A DNA stretch of 64,000 nucleotides, from the NCBI RefSeq assembly GCF_003751305.1, contig NZ_RJKV01000002.1, forward strand, positions 248,001 through 312,000, given 5' to 3'. The notes under the pieces are model-generated. The model was given only the letters and a program-made list of their open reading frames with translations. It had not been told where the DNA came from and searched no databases. The stretch comes from Stenotrophomonas rhizophila. GTDB lineage: Bacteria > Pseudomonadota > Gammaproteobacteria > Xanthomonadales > Xanthomonadaceae. Made by a program: the position numbers and the translations under genes. Positions 16,299 through 26,500 of this stretch are shown here, piece by piece. The first letter of the stretch is position 1, and each line of letters starts with the position of its first letter.

Positions 16299-16657
16299 CA
16301 GCTGTTGCTTTCGATCTGCTGCTGGAACTGCTGCATCTGTTCCATGTAACCGTCCACGCCCATGAAGGCCAGCGAGATCACGAACAGCACGACGCCGGCG
16401 ATCAGGAAGCCGGTGGTGACCCAGGCCCAGATCTTGGCGTTCTTGGAGGCACGACGTGCGCCTTCAAGGTCGCCCTGGTTGAGCAGTCCGTTGACCTTGC
16501 TGGCGAATACGATCGCGACGACGCCGGTGACGATGCCCGGGAAGCTCAGGCACGACAGGCAGCACACGAAGAACGCCAGGATGGTGACGACGATCGACCA
16601 GATCAGGTGGTTCGGAATGCTGCCCGGGGCGGGCGGCAGGGGGGCAGTGGCATTCAT
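16298..16657 (-). CDS. CD225/dispanin family membrane protein
   Basis: A 119-residue protein has a short proline-rich cytoplasmic start and two helices. The first runs through LIWSIVVTILAFFVCCLSC, followed by FPGIVTGVVAIVFASKVNGLLNQGDLEGARRASKNAKIW, which is the CD225 core also found in eukaryotic interferon-induced transmembrane proteins. The second helix is TTGFLIAGVVLFVISLAF. A Gln-rich tail ends it. Bacterial members are common but uncharacterised. It overlaps the DUF2752 gene by one base. Confidence 0.85.
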   Translation of the reverse strand: MNATAPLPPAPGSIPNHLIWSIVVTILAFFVCCLSCLSFPGIVTGVVAIVFASKVNGLLNQGDLEGARRASKNAKIWAWVTTGFLIAGVVLFVISLAFMGVDGYMEQMQQFQQQIESNS

Positions 16658-16768
16658 CAGCGAAACTCCATTTGCTTGGGTGGGTGGGTGCGTACGAGGT
16701 GTCCCGGGCGGTAATCTAACCGATGTGCCTGCCTCTATGTATACGGTTACATGCAGGCAGCGCGGGGC

Positions 16769-18658
16769 TCACGCCTGATCGCCACGTAGCTGCCGCACCT
16801 GGGTTTCCAGCATCGGCGCGGTGGCGACCTCGCCTGCGATCGGCGCAGATGCGACGACCTCGACATGCGCGCGGAAACGGCGTGGCACACGCATGCGGCC
16901 CAGGCGCGTGTCGCGGCGGCTCCACATGCTCGACCACATCCCGCGCAGCGCCATCGGCACTACCGGTACCGGGCGACGTTCGAGAATCTTCTCCACGCCC
17001 GATTTGAACGCGCCCATCTGCCCATCGCGCGTCAACGCGCCCTCCGGGAAGATGCAGACCAGCTCGCCCTCGGCCAGCGCCTTGTCCACCTCATCGAAGG
17101 CGGCCTGCATCAGCGCGGGATCTTCGCGTGCGCCGGCGATCGGGATGGCCTTTGCGGTGCGGAAGATCCAGCGCATCACCGGGATGTTGAAGATCTTGTA
17201 GTACATGACGAAGCGCACCGGGCGCGGCAGGGTCGCCGACAGGATCAGCGCGTCCATGTAGCTGACGTGGTTGCATACGATCAGTGCCGCCCCTTCGTCC
17301 GGTACGTTGGCTTCGATGCCATGCGGACGCAGCCGGTACAGCGCGCGCACCATCACCCAGCTGAGGAAGCGCATCAGGAACTCGGGCACGATCGTGAAGA
17401 TGTAGATCGACACCACGGCATTGGCGATCGCCAGCGCCAGGAACAGCTGCGGGATGGTCCAGTCGAGTACGCGCTGGGTGAGCAGGCCCAGCCCCGCCGC
17501 CAGCACGATGAAGCCGGAGTTCTGGATGTTGAGCGCGGCGAACACGCGCGACATTTCCGATTTGGCCGTGCGGCTCTGGATCAGGGCGAACAGCGGTACC
17601 ACGAAGAAGCCGGTGAACAGGCCGATGCCGATCAGATCGATGATGATGCGCGCGCTGCCCGGGGCCTGCACGAACTGCCAGATCGACAGCCCGGCCGTCG
17701 CCGCTTCGCCGACGCGGGCGAAGTACAGGTCGAGCATGAAGGCGGTCATGCCGAACGCGCCCAGCGGCACCAGCCCGATTTCCACGGTGCGCCCGGACAG
17801 CTTCTCGCACAGCAGCGAACCGGTGCCGGTGCCCAGCGAGAACAGGGCCAGCGCGAAGATGTAGAGCAGGGAGCCGCCGCCGAGGTTGACCTCGGCATAG
17901 GTCGGCAGCTGGGAGGTCAGCATCGTGCCGACGAACCAGAACCAGGACACGCCCAGGATCGCGTTGCGCACGGCCTTCTGCTTCTTGGCCATGCGCAGCA
18001 CCGCGAGCGACTCGGGCAGCGGGTTCCAGTGGATCTTCAGGTCCGGCGCGCCGGCATCGACCTTGGGGATCATGCGTGCGGTCAGGTTGCCGGCCACGGC
18101 GAGCACGATCACGGCGGTGGCGGCCACGATCGGACCATGGCTGCCGGACAGGGCGAAGATCAGGCCGCCGGCGATCATCCCGGTCAGGATCGACAGCGAG
18201 GTGCCCATCTCGACCAGGCCGTTGCCGCCGGTCAGCTCTTCAGGCTTGAGGATCGAGGGCAGCACCGAGTACTTCACCGGTCCGAACAGGGTGGACTGCA
18301 TGCCGGTGCAGAACAGCGCGACCAGCAGTACCGGCATGCTCTCGGTCAGGAAACCAAGCGCGGCCAGCGACATGATCGCGATTTCCATGGTCGTGGTGAT
18401 CACGATCAGCCGCGATTTCTCCAGCTTCTCCGCGATCTGGCCGGCCAGCGCCGAGAACAGGAAGTACGGCAGGATGAAGATCGCCGGCGCCAGGTTGGTA
18501 TACAGCGAGCGCTCTTCGATCGGCGTGCCGAGGAAGAACAGCAGCGCGATGATGGCCTGGCGGTAGACGTTGTCGTTGAACGCGCCCAGCGACTGGACGA
18601 TGAAAAACGGCAGGAAACGGCGCTGCTTGAGCAGGGCGAACTGACTATGGCCGGACAT
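16769..18658 (-). CDS. MFS transporter fused to 1-acylglycerol-phosphate acyltransferase
   Basis: The 629-residue protein joins an LplT-like major facilitator domain (about residues 1-410) to a PlsC-like acyltransferase (about 430-625). The first part begins FALLKQRRFLPFFIVQSLGAFNDN, typical of LplT. The second has the catalytic NHVSYMDALIL (HX4D) and FPEGALTRDGQM. In E. coli, LplT imports lysophospholipids that the Aas protein re-acylates, so the fusion likely couples uptake to re-acylation. The acyl-ACP synthetase part of Aas is missing, so the acyl donor must come from elsewhere. The ATG at 18658 (MSGHSQFALLKQRR) was chosen because upstream residues are unrelated. Confidence 0.88.
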   Translation of the reverse strand: MSGHSQFALLKQRRFLPFFIVQSLGAFNDNVYRQAIIALLFFLGTPIEERSLYTNLAPAIFILPYFLFSALAGQIAEKLEKSRLIVITTTMEIAIMSLAALGFLTESMPVLLVALFCTGMQSTLFGPVKYSVLPSILKPEELTGGNGLVEMGTSLSILTGMIAGGLIFALSGSHGPIVAATAVIVLAVAGNLTARMIPKVDAGAPDLKIHWNPLPESLAVLRMAKKQKAVRNAILGVSWFWFVGTMLTSQLPTYAEVNLGGGSLLYIFALALFSLGTGTGSLLCEKLSGRTVEIGLVPLGAFGMTAFMLDLYFARVGEAATAGLSIWQFVQAPGSARIIIDLIGIGLFTGFFVVPLFALIQSRTAKSEMSRVFAALNIQNSGFIVLAAGLGLLTQRVLDWTIPQLFLALAIANAVVSIYIFTIVPEFLMRFLSWVMVRALYRLRPHGIEANVPDEGAALIVCNHVSYMDALILSATLPRPVRFVMYYKIFNIPVMRWIFRTAKAIPIAGAREDPALMQAAFDEVDKALAEGELVCIFPEGALTRDGQMGAFKSGVEKILERRPVPVVPMALRGMWSSMWSRRDTRLGRMRVPRRFRAHVEVVASAPIAGEVATAPMLETQVRQLRGDQA

Positions 18659-18737
18659 GGAGACTCCTTGCGAACCGGCGCAGCCTAGCATTCTCCCTGT
18701 TGGCGCAGCATGGCAACGGCGCGCGTCGCCCCGGGGC

Positions 18738-18802
18738 GGTAGCTCACGACCGTTGGCCGTGACACGTTCAACATCCGTATCGACCAACGGTCGATACCTA
18801 CC
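18738..18802. repeat. SMAG-type inverted palindrome pair overlapping the YccS stop
   Basis: Two GGTAG-headed units face each other. Each has a CGACCGTTGG core (18747-18756, and in reverse 18784-18793). The reverse unit begins at 18802, and its GTAG head supplies the TAG stop codon of the YccS-like gene (18798-18800). The 5' side abuts the start region of the MFS fusion gene. Confidence 0.7.
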
Positions 18803-20975
18803 TCAACGTGCGCGCGGCCTCGTTGGCAGCGCCCCGCAGCTTGGGCAGCAGGCGCAGCATCAGCCCCATCTGGGTGCGGATCAGCTGCAGCTTGGGCGGC
18901 ATGTCGTCCGGGATCTGCTCCAGCTGCTCGGCCAGGGCCCGATCGCCCTCGTTGGCGTCTTCGGCCACCGGCTCGCGCTGCTGCAGCGCACTGGCGATCT
19001 GCTGCATCGCCTGCTGCACCCGTTCACCGCCAGACAGCGCCAGCGGATCCTGGCCGTAGCTGTCCAGCTGGGTGCGGTGGGCGCCCAGTGCGGAGAGATG
19101 GCCAAGCAGAGTGTTGGACAGCGCCAGGAAGCGGAAGCCGGCATCCAGGTTGCGGCGCACGTGGCCGGGCTCGCGCAGCATGTTCGACAACGCGGTGGAC
19201 AGCGCCGCATCGGCGTTGTGCATGTCACGCCGTGCGATGCGGTACGCCAGATCGTCCTGCATGCCGCTGCCGTATTGGCCGAGCACGGCGTGCAGGTACT
19301 TGGCGCAGTTGTCGAGCACGCGCGCCATCACCAGGTTCAGGCGCCGGCCCTGCCAGTCGGGCAGGATCAGGAACGCGGCCGCCGCGGCGATCGCGCAGCC
19401 CAGCAGCGTATCCACCAGGCGCGGCCAGATGAGCAGGAAGCCATCGCCGATCAGGTTGAAGCAGGTCAGTGCCATCACCGTGATCGCCGCAGACGCCACC
19501 AGGTAGCGATCGCTGCGGGTGAAGAAGAACAGCAGCGCCGAGAGCAGGGCGATCAGCAGTTCGATGCGCAGGTCCTGGAACAGCTGCATCAGCGCCCAGG
19601 TGAGCACCAGGCCGATCAGCGTGCCGGCGATCCGTTGCGCCAGCCGCTGGCGGGTCGCACCGAAGTGCGGGCGGCACACGAACACGATGGTGAGCAGTAC
19701 CCACGAGCCGTTCTGGGCGTTGAACAGCCGGATCGCGGCAAAACCGACGATCAGCGCCAGCGCCATGCGCAGGCCATGCCGGAACAGCACCGAGCCGGGC
19801 GTGAGCTGCTGGCGGATGCGCACGCCCATCTCGTGCAGGGTATGCGGGTTGGTATCGCGCAGGCGGGTATCGACGTTGTCCAGGGTGGACTCGGATTTCT
19901 CGGCCTCGGACAGGCGACGTTCGATGCTCTGCAGGTTGTGGCCCAGCAGTTCCAGCGAGGCCAGCAGACGCTGCCACTGCTGGTTGTGCTGGGCGCGCAG
20001 CCAGGTCAGCGAATCGGTGAGATCGGCAGTGGCCTGCTTGGTGCGCTCGCCGTACTGGAACGGTTGGCGCAGGCGGATCGCCTGGCCCAGGTTGGCGCAG
20101 GCCTCACCCTGCAGCGCGAGCAGGCGCTGGCAGCGGTACAGCACGTCGCTGTGGAAGAACGCCTCGGTGAGCGCGCCGTAGGGGTAGTGCGAGGAGCTGG
20201 CGCGCTCGTGGAAGTCCTGGGCCATGTAATACAGGCGCAGGTACAGGCCGGATTGCACGCCGGGCCGGCCGGAGCGTCCGAAGCGCGCCAGGATCGCGGT
20301 CTTGGCGATGTTCAGCGCTTCGACCACGCGCCGGTTCTGCTCGGCCAGGGCCAGCTGGCGCTTCTGCACGTCGGCATCGCGCACCGGTTCGAACAGATCG
20401 GCCTTGAGCTGCAGGTAGCGGCCCAGTTCCAGGTACAGGCGCGCGACCCGCTCGCGTACGGGCCGGTTGGCGAACAGGGCGGTCCACAGGATGGAGAGCA
20501 GCGCGTACCAGACCGCACCGGCCAGCAGGTGGCTGACCGCGTTGATCGCCTGGGGCAGATCGGTCGCGCCGTGCTGCTCCAGCCCGATCATCGTGTAGAT
20601 GGCCAGCGTTACCGTGGCCTGCGCGATGGAGGCGTAGCGCTCGCCGAGCGCGCCGAGCAGGGTCAGCCCGAACGTCGCGGCGGCCAGCGCGGTGATGAAC
20701 CACCACGGATGCGGGAACAGCACCACGACCGCGGCGGCGGCGGCCACGAAGCACACCAGTGACAGGGCCACCGATTTGATCCGGCCCCACCAGTTGTCGT
20801 CGGTCTCGGCGATCGCGCTGGCGATGATGCCCAGGAACACGCCAGGCAGCGCAGGCAGCTGGTCCAGGTACCAGCACAGCCCCATCGCCGCGGACAACGC
20901 AATGAACACCCGCAGGCCATAGCTGGCCTTCTCATGCGCCCACAGGCGGCTGACGCGGGTTTCGAACGAAGGCAT
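18798..20975 (-). CDS. yccS: YccS/YhfK-type FUSC family inner membrane protein
   Basis: A 725-residue protein has two hydrophobic blocks, at about residues 20-165 and 385-530, each with several helices and each followed by a soluble helical region. This is the FUSC/YccS layout of putative aromatic-acid-efflux-like proteins. Family-like segments are LPGVFLGIIASAIAETDDNWWGR near residue 42 and NGSWVLLTIVFVCRPHFGATRQR near residue 430. No experimentally settled substrate is known for YccS. The last codon runs into a SMAG repeat, which provides the stop. Confidence 0.85.
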   Translation of the reverse strand: MPSFETRVSRLWAHEKASYGLRVFIALSAAMGLCWYLDQLPALPGVFLGIIASAIAETDDNWWGRIKSVALSLVCFVAAAAAVVVLFPHPWWFITALAAATFGLTLLGALGERYASIAQATVTLAIYTMIGLEQHGATDLPQAINAVSHLLAGAVWYALLSILWTALFANRPVRERVARLYLELGRYLQLKADLFEPVRDADVQKRQLALAEQNRRVVEALNIAKTAILARFGRSGRPGVQSGLYLRLYYMAQDFHERASSSHYPYGALTEAFFHSDVLYRCQRLLALQGEACANLGQAIRLRQPFQYGERTKQATADLTDSLTWLRAQHNQQWQRLLASLELLGHNLQSIERRLSEAEKSESTLDNVDTRLRDTNPHTLHEMGVRIRQQLTPGSVLFRHGLRMALALIVGFAAIRLFNAQNGSWVLLTIVFVCRPHFGATRQRLAQRIAGTLIGLVLTWALMQLFQDLRIELLIALLSALLFFFTRSDRYLVASAAITVMALTCFNLIGDGFLLIWPRLVDTLLGCAIAAAAAFLILPDWQGRRLNLVMARVLDNCAKYLHAVLGQYGSGMQDDLAYRIARRDMHNADAALSTALSNMLREPGHVRRNLDAGFRFLALSNTLLGHLSALGAHRTQLDSYGQDPLALSGGERVQQAMQQIASALQQREPVAEDANEGDRALAEQLEQIPDDMPPKLQLIRTQMGLMLRLLPKLRGAANEAARTLR

Positions 20976-21047
20976 GGCGACTCGGCGGAAGGCAGGCCGC
21001 CATTATTGCCGGAGCGGGGTGAAGGGGACACCTCTGTCTGCGGGGCT

Positions 21048-21155
21048 GGGTCGGCGTGGGTGGGTTGCCGGGACACGCAGCAAGTACGTCCTTGTAAGCT
21101 CGATTCGCGCCATCCATGGCGCGAAACGGTCCCGTCCACCCACCCACGCCGACCC
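21048..21155. repeat. Long inverted repeat with nested hairpin
   Basis: Arms of 18 bases (21048-21065 and 21138-21155) pair perfectly. Inside, CGGGAC (21069-21074) and GTCCCG (21129-21134) can pair, and a ten-pair palindrome (21104-21113 with 21116-21125) sits in the centre. It lies between the yccS start and the TonB receptor stop, about 45 bases after the receptor stop on the minus strand. It looks like a dispersed intergenic element of Stenotrophomonas/Xanthomonas type, although only one copy is in the window. Confidence 0.6.
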
Positions 21156-21200
21156 TCCGACAGTGGGTCGGTGCGCATCGAAAAGCGGGACCGGTGCAAT

Positions 21201-23303
21201 TTACATATCGAACCGCACACTTACCGCGAAGGTGCGCGGCAGGCCCACGCCTGCGTTGGACCAGTACTTCTTGTTGGCCAGGTTCTCCACGCCGGCGCGC
21301 CAGGTGACCGGATGGCCGGCGGCCTGCATGCGGTAGCCGACGCCGGCGTTGACCAGGGTGTAGTCGGGCAGCTTGAGGGTGTTGTCGGCGTCGTAGTAGA
21401 CGTCACCGTAGTAGCGGGCCAATGCATACACGCTCAGACCGTCAATCTGCGGGATGCTGTAGTCGGCGTGCAGCACGCCCTGCCAGCGGGCGGCGCCGGC
21501 GGTGCGGTTGCCTTGCTGGGCGACGCTGTCGGGGGAGAGCTTGTCGTAGGTCGGGTCCAGCCAGGTCACGCCGCCACCGAGGGTGACGGCATCGGTCAGG
21601 CGCACATCGCCACTGACTTCCACGCCTTCGTACAGGGTGATGCCGTCCTGCACCAGCAGCTTGCCGGCGGACGTAATCAGGTCGATGTTCGCGCCACGCT
21701 CCAATCGGAAGGCGGCAGCATTGGCGCTCCAGCGCGGGTACTCGATCTTGGCGCCGATCTCGTACTGCTTGCTGATGGTGGGGTCGAGCACGTCGCCGGC
21801 ATTGATGTAATCGCTGCCCACGCGGCTGCCGGCTTCCAGCGATTCGACGTAGCTGGCATACAGCGTCACGGCATCGGCCGGCTTGTACATCAGGGCGTAG
21901 GTCGGGGTGACCGGATAGGTGTGGTACGCGCCCTTGTTTTCGAAGTCGTTGTAGCGCGCGCCGGCCAGCACCGACCAGCCGTCGGCGAAGCTGACGGTGT
22001 CGCTCACGAACACCGCCTGCTGCACGGTCTCGCTGCCGCGGCTGAGCACGCGCGAGCCGACCGCATCATGGCGCAGCGTAGGTCGCTGATAGATGTTGCC
22101 GCGGCCGAGGGTGTTCCACTCGTACGGGCGGTCCCAGCCCAGGCCAGTCTGGTGGGAGACGCCGGCAACGACCTGGTGCGACAGCGGGCCGGTCTGGAAG
22201 CGGCCCTGCACGATGGCCTGGGCCAGCTTCCACTCGCTCTTGCCGCCGAGCTCGTAGGTGTTGACGTCGTAGTCGCCGTTGACGTCATCGATGTAGGCGA
22301 AGATCTTGTTGACGTCGTTCCACGAGGTGGTCACGCCATAGCTCAGGCTGGCCTTCCAGTCGCTGTTGATCTGCCAGTTCAAGGCGGTGGAGAGCAGGCT
22401 GGAACGGGTGTCGTAGTAGCTGCCATCGATGCTGTTGTCGATGTCGCCGGCCAGCGGGCGCGGCAGCTCGGTCAGGCCGATGAAGTAGTACTGCGGGGAT
22501 TCGTTGCTGAGCTCGCGCGACTGGAACACGCCATCGAAGGTCCAGGTGAGGCGGTCGCTCAGACGCGCGTCCAGCGACAGCGCGCCGACCTTGCGGTTCA
22601 CGTCGCCGCCGTTGAACGTCTCGCCCTTCTCCTGGTACGCATTGAAGCGGTAGCCGAACATCTCTTCGTCGCCGAAGCGCCCGCCCACATCGACCTGGCC
22701 GCTGACGATGCCCGCCTCGCGCCAGCCAAGCTGCGCCGACAGCGTGGTGACCTCGGTCGGCTTCTTGGTCACGTAGTTGACGATGCCGCCGGGCTGGCCG
22801 AAGCCATACATGAAGCCACCGGGACCCTTCAGCAGTTCCACCTGCTCCATCACTTCCAGCGGCCACTCGGTGCCCCACGAAGAGACCTGCAGGCCGTTGA
22901 CGCGGTAGCTGTCGTAGCTCAGATCGATGCCGCGGTTGCGGATCGGCGAGCTCCAGCCGCTGGCGTAGGCGCTGACCTGGGTGACCACGGACGGATCGGT
23001 GAGGAAGGCCTCGCCAAGCGAGACCACCTGGCGCTTCTCGATGTCCTCGCGGCCCACCACTGAGATCGCGAAGGGGGTATCGCGCACGGCACGGTCGCCC
23101 AGGGCGCCGGTGTCGGTATGGGTGCGTTCGGCGGTGACCTTGATCGCATCCAGATCGGTGGCCGAGCGCGCCCGGGCGCCGCCATCCGGGGCGGACTGGG
23201 CGTGGGCGGTGCAGGCCGCGGCAAGGGAAAGGGCGAGCAGGGCCGGGCGCAGGGCACGGCGGCCCGGCACCACGGCCGGGAGCGAAGACACAGACTGGCG
23301 CAT
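21201..23303 (-). CDS. TonB-dependent siderophore receptor
   Basis: This 700-residue outer-membrane receptor starts with a signal peptide (LRPALLALSLAAACTAHAQ). A plug domain follows with DTPFAISVVGREDIEKRQ near residue 55 and the FMYGFGQPGGIVNYVTKKPT segment near residue 130. A 22-strand barrel occupies the rest and ends RTFAVSVRFDM. The plug motif and barrel match FhuA/FpvA-like ferric-siderophore receptors. A STN domain is not seen, so it should not signal to an anti-sigma factor. The ATG at 23303 was chosen because it directly precedes the signal peptide. A possible Fur box lies about 140 bases upstream. The siderophore is not predictable. Confidence 0.9.
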   Translation of the reverse strand: MRQSVSSLPAVVPGRRALRPALLALSLAAACTAHAQSAPDGGARARSATDLDAIKVTAERTHTDTGALGDRAVRDTPFAISVVGREDIEKRQVVSLGEAFLTDPSVVTQVSAYASGWSSPIRNRGIDLSYDSYRVNGLQVSSWGTEWPLEVMEQVELLKGPGGFMYGFGQPGGIVNYVTKKPTEVTTLSAQLGWREAGIVSGQVDVGGRFGDEEMFGYRFNAYQEKGETFNGGDVNRKVGALSLDARLSDRLTWTFDGVFQSRELSNESPQYYFIGLTELPRPLAGDIDNSIDGSYYDTRSSLLSTALNWQINSDWKASLSYGVTTSWNDVNKIFAYIDDVNGDYDVNTYELGGKSEWKLAQAIVQGRFQTGPLSHQVVAGVSHQTGLGWDRPYEWNTLGRGNIYQRPTLRHDAVGSRVLSRGSETVQQAVFVSDTVSFADGWSVLAGARYNDFENKGAYHTYPVTPTYALMYKPADAVTLYASYVESLEAGSRVGSDYINAGDVLDPTISKQYEIGAKIEYPRWSANAAAFRLERGANIDLITSAGKLLVQDGITLYEGVEVSGDVRLTDAVTLGGGVTWLDPTYDKLSPDSVAQQGNRTAGAARWQGVLHADYSIPQIDGLSVYALARYYGDVYYDADNTLKLPDYTLVNAGVGYRMQAAGHPVTWRAGVENLANKKYWSNAGVGLPRTFAVSVRFDM

Positions 23304-23441
23304 GTTGTGGGGGTCCTCCGCGGACAGCAGCACACCGTCCGCGATCAGAAGAAGGCGGAAAAGAGGGGGTGGCTGAGTCGTCAGGCGTGCCGCGTCAGCG
23401 GCAGCGGGGCATCGCGGGGGGCAGTGCAGGACCGTGGCTGA

Positions 23442-23456
23442 TGCGAATTGTTCTCT
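23442..23456 (-). promoter_or_regulatory. Possible Fur box of the TonB receptor gene
   Basis: The 15 bases TGCGAATTGTTCTCT match the Fur 7-1-7 consensus (TGATAATNATTATCA) at nine of fourteen informative positions. It lies upstream of the receptor start on the minus strand, the expected place for iron repression. Confidence 0.45.
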
Positions 23457-23486
23457 TTTGGGTCGATTGCGTCAATCCGGCGGCGG

Positions 23487-23536
23487 GCCGACCCACGGTC
23501 GGCACCTGCCTGCATGAACCACGTTCCGTGCAGGCA
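23487..23536. repeat. Palindromic repeat downstream of the RND operon
   Basis: A GCCGACC-CAC-GGTCGGC hairpin (23487-23503) is followed by a second stem TGCCTGCA (23507-23514) with TGCAGGCA (23529-23536). A similar TGCCTGC/GCAGGCA pair lies at 16726-16759, also at a gene boundary. They lie just after the stop of the second RND permease gene. Confidence 0.5.
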
Positions 23537-23544
23537 TGCCGCCA

Positions 23545-26500
23545 TCACCGCGCGGCGGCGGCCCGCTTCAACGCACGCTTCTCGCGGCGCCGCGCCCGGC
23601 GAGCCACCCAGCGCTCGCGCAGGCACGAGAAGATCACGTACAGCGCCGGAGTGCTGAGCAGGGTCAGGCTCTGCGAGAACAGCAGGCCGCCGATCATCGC
23701 GATGCCCAGCGGGCGGCGCAGCTCGGAGCCTTCGCCCAGGCCGATCGCCAGCGGCACTGCGGCCAGGATCGCCACCATGCTGGTCATCATGATCGGGCGG
23801 AAGCGCACGATGCTGGCCTCACGTGCGGCTTCCAACGGCGTCTTGCCGTGCTCGCGCTGCGCCACCACGGCGAAGTCGATCATCATGATCGCGTTTTTCT
23901 TGACGATGCCGATCAGCAGCACCAGCGCGATCATCGATATCACCGACAGCTCGGTATTGGTGCCATACAGCGCCAATAGCGCACCCACGCCCGCCGCCGG
24001 CAGCGTGGACAGGATGGTGACCGGGTGGATCAGGCTTTCATACAGCATGCCCAGCACCAGGTAGACGGTGATGATCGCCGCCATCACCAGGATCAGCATC
24101 GCCATCGGGTCCGAATCGAAGCCGAAGCCTGCGTCCTCGGCCAGACGGATGTCACCGGGCATGCGCATGCCGTTGACCGTGCTGTCGATGATCGCCTTGG
24201 CCTCGCCCATGCTGGTGCCGGGGGCGAGGTTGTAGCTCAGTTCCATCGTGGTGTACTGGTTTTCATGGGTGATCTGCGATGGCGCCAGCCCCGGCACCTG
24301 CTCGGCCACCGCCGTGATCGGCACCATCTCGCCATTGCCGGCCCGCACGTAGATCTGGTCCAGCGCTCCGGGCGTTGCGGTCTGCTCGGGCAGGGCGTTG
24401 ACCACCACACTGTACTGGTTGATGTCCGAGTAGATCGTGGAGATCTGGCGCTGGCCGAAGGCGCCGTACAGCGCGCCGTCGATGGCACCGACCGAGACGC
24501 CCAGGCGTGCGGCCTTGGCCCGGTCGATCACGATGTTCTGGCGCAGGCCGGCGGCGTCCACGTCGGTGCCGACGTCGGCCAGCTTCGGGTTCTTCTTCAG
24601 CGCGGCCTGCAGTTTCGGCAGCCACTCCTGCAGCTGGGCCAAATCGTTGCCCTGCAGCGAGACGCGGTACTGCGCGCCTTGGCTGGCCCCTCCGCCGTCA
24701 TTGCTGGGCAGATCCTGGATCGCACGCAGGCGCAGCTGCAGGTCGGGATAGCGGTCGGCCTTGGCACTCAGCCGCGCAAGGGCCTGGGCGGTGGTTTCGC
24801 GACGGCCATCCTTGCGTGACTTGAGTTCGACGTTGAACTGCGCGCTGGAACCCTGGCGGCCACTGCCCAGGCGCACGCCCACGGTCTTCACCGCCGGATC
24901 GGCCATCAGCATGTCGGTGATGCGGCGCTGGCGGTTGACCATATCGTCGAAGGAGACCGTGGCGCTGGAGTTCGCGCGGCCCCAGATCAGGCCGGTGTCC
25001 TGGGCCGGGAACGCGCCCTTCTTGACCGCACCGAACAGGAAGATGGTCGCGCCGATCAGCAGCAGCGGGGTCAGCGACAACAGCAGGGCATGACGCAGCG
25101 AGAAGTCGAGCAGCTTCACGTAGATCCGCAGCATGCGGTCGTGGCCGGCATCGAGCAGGCGGCCGAAGCGGCTGGGTGCGCCGGCATCGGCATGTGCGCT
25201 CAGGAAGCGGCTGCACAGCGCCGGGGTCAGGGTCAGGGAGATGATCATCGAGACCACGATGGCCGCGACCAGGGTGACGGTGAACTCGCGGAAGAACGCA
25301 CCCATCATGCCTTCGGCGAACAGCAGCGGAATGAACACCGCCACCAGTGAGGCGGTGATCGAGACGATGGTGAAGCCGATCTCGCGCGCACCGGTGAGGG
25401 CGGCCTGCATGCGCGGCATGCCCTCGTCGAGGTGGCGCATGATGTTCTCGATCACCACGATCGCATCGTCGACCACGAAGCCGATCGCGATCACCAGCGC
25501 CAGCAGGCTCAGGTTGTTCAAGGTGAAGCCCAGCACGTACATCACCAGTGCCGCGCCGGCCAGCGACAGCGGCACGGTCACCGCGGCGATCAGGGTCGGG
25601 GCGAGCCGGCGCAGGAACAGCGCCATGGTCAGCACCACCATCGCCAGCGCGATCAGCAGGGTGATCTGCACTTCATGCAGCGACGAGCGGATGGTCGGGG
25701 TACGGTCGAAATACGGGGTGAGCGTGGTGCCCGGTTCCAGGTAGTCGCGCAGGGTCGGGATCTGCGCCTTCACCCGGTCCACGGTCTCCACGATGTTGGC
25801 GCCGGCGCGGGTGAACACGTACATCACCACCGCCGGTTTGTGGTTGAACCACGCGGCCTGGTAGGCGTCCTGCTGCCCGTCGTAGACGTTGGCGATGTCC
25901 TGCAGGCGGATCACGCGGCCGTTGTCGGCGGTCTTGATCACCAGCTGGGCGAAGTCGGCCGCGCGCGCCACCGAGTCGTTGGCGATGATCGCGGTGGTGG
26001 TGTTGCCATCGGTGAGGAAGCCGGTCGGCGAGGTCACGTTGGCCGCGCGCACCGCGTTGCGCAGATCGTCGGCGGTCAGGCCGAGGGCGTTCATCAGGCG
26101 CAGGTTGACGTCCACGCGCACCGCCGGCGTGGAGGCACCGGCGATATCCACCGAGGACACGCCGGTGATCTGGCGGATGCGCTGGGCCAGCAGCGAGTCG
26201 GCCACGTTGTAGAGATCGTCGGCCGACTGCGTTTCCGAGGTCAGCGCGATCGCGATGACCGGGTCATCGTTCGGGTTCGCCTTCTGGAACATCGGCGTGC
26301 CCAGCCCCGCAGGCAGGTCGGACTGCGCCGAGTTGATCGCGGTCTGCACGTCCAGCGCGGCCGAATCGATGTCGCGGTCGCTCTGGAAGATCATGAAGAC
26401 CAGCGAGCTGCCTTCGGAGCTGGACGAGCGCATGCGGTCGATGCCCGGCAGCTGGCCGAGGTGGCGTTCCAGCGGCGCGGTCACCGTGGACGCCATCGTC

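Noticed and set aside
16865..20762. Two plus-strand frames of 607 and 701 residues.
   Set aside because: They are antisense shadows of the MFS fusion and the YccS-like gene and contain no recognisable motif.
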